Shown in pieces: positions 8,341-17,492 of a stretch of DNA of 64,000 nt. The notes beneath the pieces are model-generated. The model was given only the letters and a program-made list of their open reading frames with translations. It searched no databases and was not told the origin of the DNA. Source of the DNA: Hydractinia symbiolongicarpus (taxonomy: Eukaryota > Cnidaria > Hydrozoa > Anthoathecata > Hydractiniidae); the NCBI RefSeq assembly GCF_029227915.1, contig NC_079886.1:20186501-20250500 (forward strand), written 5' to 3'. The position numbers and the translations under genes were made by a program. Each line of letters begins with the position of its first letter. The first letter of the stretch is position 1.

Positions 8341-9371
8341 ATTTGCAGCTTATGAGGAATGTTGTGATGTTGATCCTGACTGTGAACATACAGAAAGAAG
8401 TTTATTATTAGAGTATCAAAAAAAGCTTAGCTCTCAGCATAAAAATATCCCAGATCCCTGAGAAGTAGAAAAGCCTATCGATGTTTCACTAGATTTAGAT
8501 AGTAAAGTCTGTTTATACAAAACGAAATCTGTTCCGAGTCAGGGGCTGTGTTCAAAAATGTACAGCATTTGGGCGATTGTCGAAAAAAAAGCCCACGATG
8601 AGTCCGGTGGAAAAATCATTAGTGCATACTGTACGTACACTGCCGGTTTACTTGGCAGTTGTAACCATGTTGTCGGAATGCTTTTTAGAATCAAAGCTGC
8701 AGTGTTAACCGGTGTGACAAAAGTTGGATGTACTAGTGTGCTAGCTAAATGGAATGTGCCAAAAACAAACAAAAAAGTTGAACCTGAAAAAGTTATCAAA
8801 CCTCTTATTTAAACAGGACAGATACAGCAAAAAACCAACGACAGGAACTTTATCGAAACGAAACACCAAGTTAAAAAGTAAAATGACATTTATGCCAATG
8901 TCTAACAAAATACTAAAAAAACACGTGAAAAATTATACAGCACTTTAAAATCCGAAATTCCAAAGAGCTGTTTAGCAGAACTAATGGAACAAAAAAATTG
9001 AATGCTGTGCATCCCAAACAAAATGTGATCCAAAATCTTTGTCAAAGTTAGCAGAGGAATTTAAGCTATCTGATAAATATTCTGCGAAATTCACCTTATT
9101 TTTATCAAATACAAGGTCAAATGGGAGTTACTGATTATAAATACTGTGACTTTTTTGTATTTTCATTTGCTGGGTTTTTTATTAACAGATTGAATTTTGA
9201 TGAACAATTTTGGTTAAAATGTCTACCATTTGTTTGGGAAAGAGTGGTAGCTCCAGAGGTATTGTTTAAAACCGAATGGACGAGATTATCTTTTCATCCT
9301 GTGTTTTCAGGAGAAAATCTGACTAAAATACAAAAAATGTTTCAGGCCCAAATTGTGAAGAACAAAATGTA
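8341..9371 (+). pseudogene. SWIM zinc finger plus YqaJ-like nuclease, broken copy 1
   Basis: The plus strand reads AYEECCDVDPDCEHTERSLL, a stop, then KMYSIWAIVEKKAHDE and a SWIM finger (SAYCTYTAGLLGSCNHV, 8610-8670) followed by MLFRIKAAVLTGVTKVGCTS and a W-VPK tail. About 450 bp later, in other frames, comes a piece of the nuclease C-terminus (GVTDYKYCDFFVFSFAGFF and NFDEQFWLKCLPF), the region after the catalytic core of YqaJ-type recombinase nucleases. SWIM followed by YqaJ recurs at 17.5-19.0 kb and 55.9-57.7 kb, where it is part of a THAP-DDE4 transposon. Several stops and frame shifts make this copy non-functional. The catalytic D..E-x-K core is not visible. Confidence 0.6.
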
Positions 9372-9779
9372 GAAAATACATTAGAAATTTTAGAATTGGA
9401 ATGTTTAAATATAGCGCTAGAGTAATTCATTATGTATGTTACATACCTTAGGAGGATTAAATCCTGTTGGGTTAATAGCTGATGTTCACAAAAAATAAAT
9501 CTCACAAAAACCTTTTTGAGACCACATTAGCAATTAATCCTCCTAACGTAAAGCTAATCATCCTTAAAAATAGGTTTCATTAAGTTGCAAATAGAACTAC
9601 ACACTATTAAAATATCATCAGCATGAGAAATTAAAGAAATAGGTAATCCATTGGAAATGAGTTGAAATGTTTTAAACGACCAATAACTTGCTCATCCAAA
9701 ATACGAACTTTCGCAATATTACTTATCTGTCGTACCTCCCCAAGTGTCATCTGTGATGTACCCCTTCCAGGTGGAACAA

Positions 9780-9950
9780 TAGGGATGATCGAAAAGCTAA
9801 TGGATTTCGGCTGTACTGAAACAAACACCTATGAATGTGGAAACATGAGGATTGGTGATCATGTTTGGGATCTGGTGCGGGCCCTTGAGTAAGCATCCTC
9901 TGTCTTTCGCAAGACACCAGCCATATTCATTGATACCATCCGCCAAAAGC
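9780..9950 (+). repeat. Segment shared with 21,037-21,215
   Basis: About 170 bp with long identical runs (AAGCTAATGGATTTCGGCTG, CTGGTGCGGGCCCTTGAG). In copy B it lies just upstream of the RT, so it is probably 5' element sequence. Its frame reads LMDFGCTETNTYECGNMR, which I do not recognise. Confidence 0.75.
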
Positions 9951-9958
9951 AATAACTT

Positions 9959-11110
9959 TTGTTAAACAGTGGAAAAAGAAGAGCAGACAAGGCATTAACT
10001 CTTGATTGTGGTTTTTTAGACAGTTTACAGCTCATCATTTGTCTCAATCTTGGAACTTCTTTAGAGTTCCTGAATAGAATGGGTGCGTACCTATTGAAAA
10101 TATGGAAGATCCGCAATGCAAACCGTGCATTTGGTAAGAATCCTTATCAGGCTGGTAAAGATCTGCTGGATCGCAAATGCTCTATTAGGCTTAATGTTCC
10201 TAAAGAATCCCTAGATGCCCAGAAATCTGCCGTGTTAATTGATTCCTTATATGAGATACCGCTTTCGACTCTTCCTGGTTTGCCTAATGCTCCCACCGTC
10301 ACGTCTGCATTTGATTCCTCCAAGTTTAATTTCAAGGACTTTCAAACCATCCTTCATACTCGTCGGAATGCATCGTCACCCGGATTGAACCAAATACCTT
10401 ACACTGTTTACAAGAATTGCCCTCAAATTGCGTCCTTTCTTTTCAACCTTTTCCAATCTTGTTTAAAGAATTCCTACATTCCTGTTCAGTGGAGGGTCGC
10501 TTCAGAAGTTTATATCCCTAAAAACAATTCCATCTCCATCATCCATTAAGGACTTTCGGCCAATAGCTCTCCTCAATGTCGAAGGAACACTTTTTTTCAG
10601 TCTTGTGTCAAAGCGCCTAGAAAACCACATCATTCAGAAAAACCACTTATTAGCAAATCCATTCAAAAAGGTTGTAGGGAAAAATTCCCTGGTTGTTGGG
10701 AGCATATGTCTCTTGTCTGGGCTGCTCTGAGAAACGCCAAGTCTAGAAAAAATCCACTATCTGCAATATGGCTTGATGTGGCGAATGCGTATCCCACTAT
10801 ACCGCATAAACTCATTTTCATGGCCCTTCGTCGCTATGGTGTTTCAGAGTCTTGGATAAGGCTTATTAACGCATACTATGGCAGCCTCTGGAGCAAATCA
10901 TTCTCTTTTACAGCCTCATCCAGCTGGCACTAACACTTTAGAGGTATTTTTATTGGATGTACATTATCAATCATACTATTTTTGGCCGCTATAAATGTAA
11001 TCATTGAATATGTGTGCGCCGAAGAAGAGTTAAAAAGTTGTGTTACGCCTGGCGATTCAGACCATCCTCCGGTTAAGGCCTTTATGGATGACATATTTTT
11101 AATGTCTTCA
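9959..11110 (+). pseudogene. Reverse transcriptase fingers/palm of copy B
   Basis: RT motifs read across three frames: SSPGLNQIPYTVYKNCP (motif 1-like), YIPVQWRVASEVYIPK (motif 2 entry), DFRPIALLNVEGTLFFSLVS (the FRPI box), AIWLDVANAYPTIPHKLI (motif A with catalytic Asp), FRGIFIGCTLSIILFL (QG-type motif B, degraded) and AFMDDIFL (the YADD equivalent, Asp codons 11,087-11,092). Frame changes near 10,545 and 10,690 and a stop at 10,931 break it. Its role in a live element is target-primed reverse transcription. The A-box and xMDD residues survive although the reading frame does not. Confidence 0.75.
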
Positions 11111-11127
11111 AGTGTCCCTCGAACCTG

Positions 11128-12249
11128 TTGGATCGTTGTGTAACAGCCCTTCATTGGGCTGGAATGGGCTTAAGACTTTCAAAATCACGAAGCATTGTTA
11201 TAGCTAATGGAAAAGTTTTAGATCAGTCTCTTTTTTGTGTCCTGCAAGAACCAATCCCATCTATTCACGCAAACCCAGTTAAGTTTCTTGGCCGGACGGT
11301 AAATTCAACATTGTCAGATTCAGCTGTTGTCCAACAGGTTATTGTTACACTGTAGAGCAAGTCAAACTCATAGATAATTCTTCCCATAGAGGCATTCACA
11401 AAGTGTGGTTTTTGCATCATCTTCTAATTCCCCGAATACGATGGCCTTTTCTAATTTACGAAGTTCCGATATCTCGTATTCTTTTACTACAACAAAACTT
11501 TTCTTTCTTCATAAGAAAGTGGCTGAGACTCCATCACTCTATTTCTAACATAAGTTTGTATTCCGCTTCATCGCCATGCTCGTTACCTTCAAAAAAGTCT
11601 ATCCTCTGTACTAAAATCTGCTAAGATCAGCGGTCATCTTCTCCTGCGAGATTCGGCTGATCCTCTAGTCTCAGACTCTCCTCCAGACTTAAAGGCTGGA
11701 CACTGGAAGGTAGATCAGACAGTAAAATCAGCAGAGAGTCAACTCGAGTTCAAGAAAATACTTGGTTTCCACCAGTTTGGTAGAGCAGGCTTGGGACTGG
11801 TAAGCCATAAGAGTGTCCCAGCAATTGGTACCCATTCTTACCGCAAACTTGTATCAGATGTTGTGCAGGACAATGAGGAAGACATCTATCATGCCCGAGC
11901 CGTTCAGCTTCATGTCCAAGGTAACTGGACTAAGTGGTGCTCGTTTATTAAATACGATCTTTCTTGGAAGAACCTACTGTCTCTGCTGCAAAGTTTATCT
12001 TCGTTTTGCATCGGCGCAACCTATGACACGCTTCCTTCTACAAATCTTGTCAAGTGGGGAATTCAAAATGACAAAAGTTGCACCCTATGTAAAAAACCCT
12101 CTTGTAACGTGTCCCACATTTTAGGCGCTTGCAAATTAGCCCTTTCACAAGGTAGATTCGCGTACCGCGACGATACTGTTCGACGTGTGTTAGTGACAGC
12201 CATTCAGAAGTTCTTATCCGATTATGAGCCAGCAAAACCATCTAGATAA
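11128..12249 (+). pseudogene. RT thumb and CCHC zinc knuckle of copy B
   Basis: The frame starting near 11,128 gives WAGMGLRLSKSRSIVIANGK and PVKFLGRTVNSTLSD, typical of the stretch after the RT palm. After a damaged middle, 11,791-12,249 is open and gives HSYRKLVSDVV, VQGNWTKWCSFIKYDLSWK and the knuckle CTLCKKPSCNVSHILGAC. The spacing is CX2CX8HX4C, close to the R2-type knuckle before the endonuclease. Copy C (14.2-15.1 kb) aligns over the whole stretch, including the KFLGR and HLLIPRI segments. In a live element this region would bind target DNA. Confidence 0.72.
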
Positions 12250-12290
12250 AAATTCAAGGTATCCTTCACCTGGCCTCTGATTGGAGATTA

Positions 12291-13001
12291 TTGTCGGACT
12301 TAGATTCAACCTTAATAATGCCACCTTATCTTGCTGTAACGCAACTTTGTCCGGACATACTTTTAACTTCTGCCATGACCAAAACTGTAATTATACTTGA
12401 ATTAACTTGCCCATGCAAAGAGAACATGGAGACCTGGCATGGAGATAAGGTTGATAAATACTCGTCACTTTGTTCCGTGATGAGATTAAACAACACTTCT
12501 AACATGTCGGTGCGTTCCACTCCGAAATCTCTTACTGAGTCATCTATGCGATCGTCGTTTTACATCTGTCTATCTCGAGATTCTTTGTCTTGGATTCATC
12601 CTGGTAGGGATCCACAGCATACCGCTCAATTGATACCAACTGTTTTAAAGAAATTATCCAAGTCACAAGCAACCTCGACCAATAGCTTTAAGGACACTAA
12701 TCCCCAGGGCGTAACAAAGAGCTCCACTACCTTGCCTGCACAAGAATCACTAGGCAGCAACTGCGGCTTGCTAAATTAGGGCAACACATGTTACATCAAT
12801 TCCATCTTGCAATGTTTTTATGTGTTACCCGCAGTCGCCACAGCCATATCTGCAAATTTCAATATGCCGATAGGTAAAAGCTTTGTAAGTATTCTACGCA
12901 GACTATCCTCATCCAAGGTTCCAGTGAACACTTCTTCATTTCTAAATGCATTAAAAGGCCATGTTTCTAATGCAGGGGGTGCTGCTTTTAATCCGTCCTA
13001 G
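12291..13001 (+). pseudogene. Restriction-like endonuclease joined in frame to USP N-terminal box, copy B
   Basis: One reading frame runs from 12,291 to 13,001 with a single TAG at 12,777. It first gives CPDILLTSAMTKTVIILELT then CPCKENMETW and DKVDKYSS, the PD-x(n)-E-x-T and later K-x-x-K-Y pattern of the R2-type PD-(D/E)xK nuclease. After a poorly matching stretch and a proline/serine/threonine-rich linker the same frame gives GLLN-stop-GNTCYINSILQCFYVL, the USP Cys box (Cys codon 12,789-12,791). So endonuclease and USP were one polypeptide. A palindrome at 13,025-13,099 then interrupts the frame. Confidence 0.72.
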
Positions 13002-13024
13002 AGATTCTTGAGTATCTCATACCA

Positions 13025-13099
13025 GAGTTGTCTTAAGGCTTTCCTTTCTTTGGTAGATTTGAATAATCTACCAAAGAAAGGAAAGCCTTAAGACAACTC
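13025..13099. repeat. Perfect 35-bp inverted repeat with 5-nt loop
   Basis: Arms 13,025-13,059 and 13,065-13,099 are exact reverse complements; the loop is TGAAT. The left arm starts GAGTTGTCTTAAGGC. It lies between the two halves of the USP coding sequence of copy B and disrupts its frame. It looks like a local inverted duplication. Confidence 0.95.
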
Positions 13100-13219
13100 A
13101 CTCGTGTAAAAATCTGCACTATTTACAGCGCTTGCACTAATATTAGCACCTCTGAACAAATAAGTCTATTTCTTCAACTGCCCTTGACATCGACTGTACA
13201 ATCTTAAATAGATAACTTT

Positions 13220-13639
13220 TTGGAGAGCGGAGAATTGTCAGGTGTCAACTCGTACTTCTGTCACTACTGCAATAGTTACCAAACTGCAACAGTTGAAAAA
13301 GCGTTCGCAGAGTGCAGTTCAATTTTGGTTCTGCAATTAAAGCGCTTTGCCTATAACAAAGGTCTTGTGTCTAAGGTTTGTTCTCCTGTCACATCTTACC
13401 CGGGCACCGTTTCTATACCTATCACTGTAGGCAGTGCAGTCTCTTGTCGCCAGCAGTACAACTTAAGGGCTGTAATTAACCACTTTGGAAATTTGAACAA
13501 TGGCCATTACACTACTGTTGCTTATAAGCAAGTGCATGGTAAGTGGTTTCATTGCAACGACAGAGCAGTGGTCCCTTGCAAACAAAGCTTGCTTAATGGT
13601 GTTCAACCTTACATCCTTTTCCTTGAAGAGGTTAGGTAA
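13220..13639 (+). pseudogene. USP C-terminal half of copy B
   Basis: Open frame to TAA at 13,637. It has a CX2C pair of the USP fingers (YFCHYCNSYQ), the palm motif LVLQLKRFAYN (the classic LxLKRF strand), the His box VINHFGNLNNGHYTTVAY (His codon 13,505-13,507) and WFHCNDRAV. These match USP/C19 deubiquitinases in order and spacing, though the domain is short (~330 aa in all). Both the Cys box (12,789) and His box survive in copy B, so the ancestral protein was probably an active protease. Possible roles are processing the element's own polyprotein or stabilising it against ubiquitin-dependent decay; neither is shown by the sequence. Confidence 0.75.
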
Positions 13640-13670
13640 ATTGTCAGAACGACAACTTCCGGCTTATGTC

Positions 13671-13858
13671 AGCAAGGGGGTTTGACTATTCTTATCCTTT
13701 TTTTTAGTCTTGTCTTTGGAGAGTGACGACTCCACTTATTACCCCAGTCAAAAAGGAAAAAACAAAAAACAAAATAAAAATTATGTCAGCAAGGGGGTTT
13801 GACTGCACTGGTCTTATCTTTGGAGAGTGACGACTCCACTTCTTACCCCAGTCACACA
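13671..13858 (+). repeat. Duplicated 3' end of the USP retrotransposon with conserved hairpin
   Basis: The block AGCAAGGGGGTTTGACT ... TTTGGAGAGTGACGACTCC ... ACCCCAGTCA occurs at 13,671-13,750 and again at 13,788-13,853. It also occurs, diverged, at 438-500 after copy A. A hairpin (GGAG, 8-nt loop, CTCC) is at 13,718-13,733 and 13,822-13,837. In non-LTR elements the 3' UTR is where the RT binds its RNA (family knowledge), so this is a candidate recognition structure. Confidence 0.7.
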
Positions 13859-14636
13859 AGATTGCACAGAGTATTGCACAGGACAGATAAAAAGTTATGG
13901 ATGACAGAAATATCTAGTTCCTGCTGAAGACTGTTCACAGACCTCTTTTGAGGCGACTCAGCTAGACATTTTGGGTACCTTGGTTCAGGAATATAGTCGA
14001 AAGCCTTGTACCCTTTACAGAAGTCCTGTCCTACTCTCTCTGTCTGTTTGTTTGTTCAATTTTTGTGCCAATTACCTCCTTGGAAAAAGGAAGAATTGTG
14101 TTTTTTTAACTGGTCGAGTTTATCATTGTGCGTGCACTTTGTAATTTTCATTCTCTATCCATGCCAGTACGATTTTTAGGTCGTATCATAGACGGTTCTA
14201 TTTCCGATAGAAAAGCTATCCATGAGCTTGGAGAGAAACTATCAGCAGGGCTTTATACGATTGACAAATCATTTTACAAAGGTACCCAGAAACTGTGAAT
14301 CTTTCAACACCTTCTTATCCCACGTATCCAGTGGCCTTTGCTCATTTACGAAGTTTCAATGTCGTATGTACTACTCTCGAGCAAAAGGTATCTTCTTTTA
14401 TAAGGAAATGGCTGCACCTTCATCGCACTACCACTAATGTTTGTTTATACTCGGCCTTCTCACCATGTCCTTTGCCAATAAAAAGTCTAACGTCCATTTT
14501 TAAATCTGCTAAAAGAAGCGGACATTTACTGCTAAGGCATTTAAAGAACCCCCTAGTATCAGCGGCACCACCAACATTAAAGGCAGGAAAGTAGAGTGTA
14601 ACTGACACAGTTACGACGGCAGAGGCAAAAGTAAAA

Positions 14637-15283
14637 GTGATGGCATGGATGGGCTCGCACCAACACAGTAAAGGTGGGTTAGGTCTGTGTCCGAGAGCTA
14701 AAATGCCTGCTTCCCGACAATGTTACTCTTACAGAAAGCTGATAACAAACACTGCAAAGGAAATAGTAGAAGAAGATCAAGTAGGTAGAGTTACCCAACT
14801 TCAGGTGCAATGGTACTGGAGTAAATGGAATAGCTACATCAAGCACGATCTCTCCTGGAAATCCTTGTTGGCAATGCAACCAAACTTAGTGTCATTCTGC
14901 TTAAGTTCGACCTACGACGTTCTTCCGTTCCCAGGTAATTTAAAGCGTTGGCGGATATGCACTGAATCCTCTTGTTCTTTATGTGAAAAAAACTGTGCAC
15001 CACAGCTCACATCCTAGGTGCCTGCAAAACTGCTCTTGCGCAGGGTAGATTTACATTCCGCCACGATTCTGTTTTAAAAGAACTTGTGGAGTTGATCACT
15101 ACTTTTTGTAAGTCCATCACGTCACCTGTAAAACAGCTAAATAGCATTAAGTTTGTTAAAGCTGGTGCCCACACTCCTGGTAAAAAGTCTAAACTTACAG
15201 GTCTTTTACATCTCGCCTGCGATTGGATGATTTTGTCTGATTTAAAGGACGGAATTGTTTTCCCCGGGCATATATTGCTTTAA
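14637..15283 (+). pseudogene. RT thumb/CCHC region of copy C
   Basis: The frame 14,637-15,017 gives CYSYRKLITNTAKEI, VQWYWSKWNSYIKHDLSWK and the first half of the knuckle (SCSLCEKN). A one-base shift moves to the next frame with AHILGACKTALAQGRFTFRH and ends GLLHLACDWMILSDLKDG near 15,250. Alignment to copy B is clear throughout. This is the linker between RT and endonuclease. The shift inside the zinc knuckle would prevent translation. Confidence 0.7.
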
Positions 15284-15675
15284 CATCACTCAGGCCAGAT
15301 CTCGTTATCTGTTCCAACAACAGGAAGCATGTGATTGTGATAGAGCTTACTTGTCCATGCGAGGAAAATATGGAAACTTTGCATTCAACTAAGATGTCCA
15401 AATACAATTCTCTGGTGAACATCATCAAACAAAACGGCTGGCATATAGATCTTTTTGCCATCGAAGTAGGTGCAAGAGGCTACTGCTCTCGCTCTGTTTC
15501 TTCGTGTTTGAAAAGACTGGGATTTGATCGCAGAAAAACTTTTCAAGCTGCTCGTCAACTTGGTGACATGTGCATGAAAGCTTCTTTCTGTATTTGGGTC
15601 GCTAGAATACAAAGGTATGGAATGAACACAGCCACATCCCTATTTCAACCAACTATTCCATACCCACTCCTCTAA
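15284..15675 (+). pseudogene. Restriction-like endonuclease of copy C, best-preserved example
   Basis: Reads SLRPDLVICSNNRKH, VIVIELTCPCEENMET, MSKYNSLVNIIKQNGWHIDL, FAIEVGARGYCSRS and FQAARQLGDMCMKASFCIWV. The RPD (15,292-15,300), 14 residues, then Glu of ELT, later K-M-S-K-Y and EVGARG, is the (K/R)PD-x12-14-(D/E) plus lysine pattern of the R2-type PD-(D/E)xK nuclease. This enzyme nicks target DNA to start reverse transcription. The frame ends in TAA at 15,673-15,675 because of a one-base loss relative to copy D near 15,607. Copy D reads through into the USP. Confidence 0.75.
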
Positions 15676-16172
15676 TGCCAAAGGCCAAACAACCAACAGT
15701 CACCAAGCCTAATACACCTGTTAAAGCAGGGCCACACCCACCTACCCACAGCAAAGTAATTCACGCAGGATTAATAAATAAAGGAAACACCTGTTACGCC
15801 AATTCCATCCTGCAAGCATTAACTGCAATCCTATCATTTTGGTTACATTGTGCTTCGGAATCTTCTCTTGTTTCTCCTCTATTGAAGTCGCTAAGTATGT
15901 CCATGCTGTCCCAGTCTTCCAAAGCTGTTGACCCTTGCAGCGTGAGATGTCCAGCATTAGGCAGACACCATTCAACATTAATACCGGGCAAAGCCACCTG
16001 TCATACGTTTCTTGATGGAAGAACCCTAAAAAATAACAAATTTGTTACCTGCCTTGCTTCAAATGACGACATTTTTGGAGTTCGCTCTCAGCCGACGGAT
16101 GACATATCATTTAACAACAAATATTCGTTAGCTGCCAATATTAATCATTGGCAAGACATTATGACACTTTAA
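15675..16172 (+). pseudogene. USP of copy C, internal deletion, His box lost
   Basis: Frame MPKAKQPTVTKPNTPVKAG followed by HAGLINKGNTCYANSILQAL (Cys codon 15,792-15,794) and SFWLHCASESSLVSPLL. It then jumps to KNNKFVTCLASNDDIFGV and DISFNNKYSLAANINHW, which match the second half of copy A. The ~200 residues between (fingers and palm) are gone, and the frame ends at INHWQDIMTL, before the GHY of the His box. The catalytic Cys is present but no active protease can be made. The proline/threonine-rich start is the linker from the endonuclease. Confidence 0.75.
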
Positions 16173-16700
16173 GGTAAGAGCCAGTAAACACATGGGGATC
16201 TCCGCTTTAACCGAAAAAACGACAAAAAGTCCTTAGTTTTCAGCCGTATCCGCACATGTTTTATACCGTCAGTCTGGGCCTTGTTTTGAGAATGTCTCGA
16301 TACTCTCCACCGCTAGAAATAATTACGATCTAGAACTGAAGGAGAGTTTATTAACACATAGAACACATAGAAATATTGCGTCTGTTCCGCTATTCCTATT
16401 CGCTGATTAATATGTCGTACAATAATTGTATTGTACGATCGTAAAGTTTACATAATTTTTTTACGAAATAGTATCTCAATAAATGTAATTGTTACATTAT
16501 GTTATATGTGTGATGATCAGGAGACAAAACAGCTTTATACCTGTAATTTGTTTTTATATAAAATATTGTTCCAAAAGTGGATGACGGTTATAAAACTGTG
16601 AGATTTGATTTCTATACAAACACTTATGTGCATTTATTAGAAGAGCACTGACTTTGTACATTTTTTCACACTTCTCAGGCCTACTTTCATATTATTTTTA
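16173..16700. other. No gene recognised
   Basis: AT-rich, no domain. It contains a short palindrome (TACAATAATTGTA with ATTGTACGATCG nearby, ~16,417-16,442). Confidence 0.4.
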
Positions 16701-16702
16701 AT

Positions 16703-16999
16703 CTATATGTGTAAAGAATTTATAATTCCACCAAACACCCACTCAACAGACACCCTAGTAGGACTCATGCTTTTGTTGAAGTCTTTTTTTTGATGATGCA
16801 AATTTGCTCTAGCATAGGGACTGAGCAGGTGTCTTTTAAGAGGATAGGCAGGATCGCTACATATACAGAGTATTTCTAAATTAGGACCATGTGAGAACTG
16901 TTGAAGTGTCTGTAACAAACCTAACATTGCAAGAAGGTCACAATCATGTTTTCCCTCAACTAGACCATATAAGGGAGAATAGGAGTAACTACATGGCAA
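16703..16999 (-). pseudogene. PIF/Harbinger-type (DDE_Tnp_4) transposase C-terminal fragment
   Basis: Minus frame with YGLVEGKHDCDLLAMLGLLQ, CICSDPAYPLKRHLLSPYA, KDFNKSMSPTRVSVEWVFG. These are the last parts of a Harbinger-like DDE domain: the D-PAYPL strand with the second or third acidic position and the N-x-x-x-S-x-x-R-x-x-VE-x-x-FG helix holding the catalytic Glu. The frame opens without the N-terminal catalytic Asp, so this is a fragment of roughly 100 aa out of the usual 350-450. No partner MADF/Myb gene is seen. A 92-bp repeat (16,976-17,067) overlaps its start. Confidence 0.7.
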
Positions 17000-17067
17000 C
17001 GCAGATATAACTAGATTTTATGACAGAAATTTTAATGAAAAAAGGAGGTTTCACTCCAAAGAATAAA
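16976..17067 (+). repeat. 92-bp direct repeat, partner at 20,899-20,990
   Basis: Both copies contain GAATAGG, GCAGATATAACTAG, GACAGA, then TTAATGAAAAAAGGAGGTTT and CTCCAAAGAATAA. They flank 3.8 kb holding the second SWIM-YqaJ pseudogene and the remnant at 19.8 kb, so they may be end sequences of an element. Confidence 0.7.
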
Positions 17068-17492
17068 CAATTCTCCGATTTTAGCGCAATCACAAATTTA
17101 AAATGACGTAATCTGATAATGGCGGATTTCGTATGTAATCAAACCCTAAGCTTGGTCGTGGTCGAATTATTAAAAGGACCTTTATATTATTTAAAAATAG
17201 TTTTTTTAGTAACATATCAACTTTATTTATATGACAAGATGCGCTTAACTGGTCAAGTTGTTGTGCTAAATGCCATCAATTTATCAGCGCCTTTTTTGTA
17301 AAAATAGTTTTACAACGGTTCTTAATAAAATGCCTAACACATTCCAGCGTAAACAAATTAGCACATGGTTATACAGTTACAGCACGTGTCTTCTTCGAGC
17401 TACAGATTTGTTCATTTTCCCTTTGATATCAAACAGCTGTGTAATGCATACAGAGAACCAGTTTTTCGATACAATGTCATTCGAACGCTAGA

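Larger units (their letters stand above)
9661..13858 (+). mobile_element. USP-bearing non-LTR retrotransposon, copy B (RT, CCHC, restriction-like endonuclease, USP)
   Basis: The domain order on plus is RT fingers and palm (9959-11110), thumb (11128-11700), CCHC knuckle (12079-12132), restriction-like endonuclease (about 12330-12610), USP N-terminal box (12760-13000), USP C-terminal half (13220-13639) and a 3' UTR with a duplicated end (13671-13858). The RT-knuckle-endonuclease order is that of the R2/R4/NeSL grade of site-prone non-LTR elements (family knowledge); the USP is an addition. Each domain appears once and the frames are broken by indels, so it is a dead copy. The 5' end is uncertain; a piece at 9780-9950 is repeated at 21,037-21,215. 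Confidence 0.75.
13870..16172 (+). mobile_element. USP-bearing non-LTR retrotransposon, copy C, internally deleted
   Basis: Starts next to the end of copy B, in the same orientation. It holds a 5' segment (13,946-14,153; inverted duplicate at 19,402-19,668), then jumps straight to the RT thumb (FLGRIIDGSISD, near 14,166) without any RT palm. Thumb, CCHC, endonuclease and a USP with a deleted middle follow. The missing palm and missing USP His box make it dead. Frames change at about 15,000, 15,283 and 15,675. Confidence 0.72.

Noticed and set aside
15673-15677. TAATG stop-start overlap between endonuclease and USP frames in copy C, suggesting translational reinitiation
   Set aside because: In copy D the same place is read through in one frame (one extra A upstream near 63,402), and copy B is also fused. 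The overlap in copy C comes from a one-base loss.
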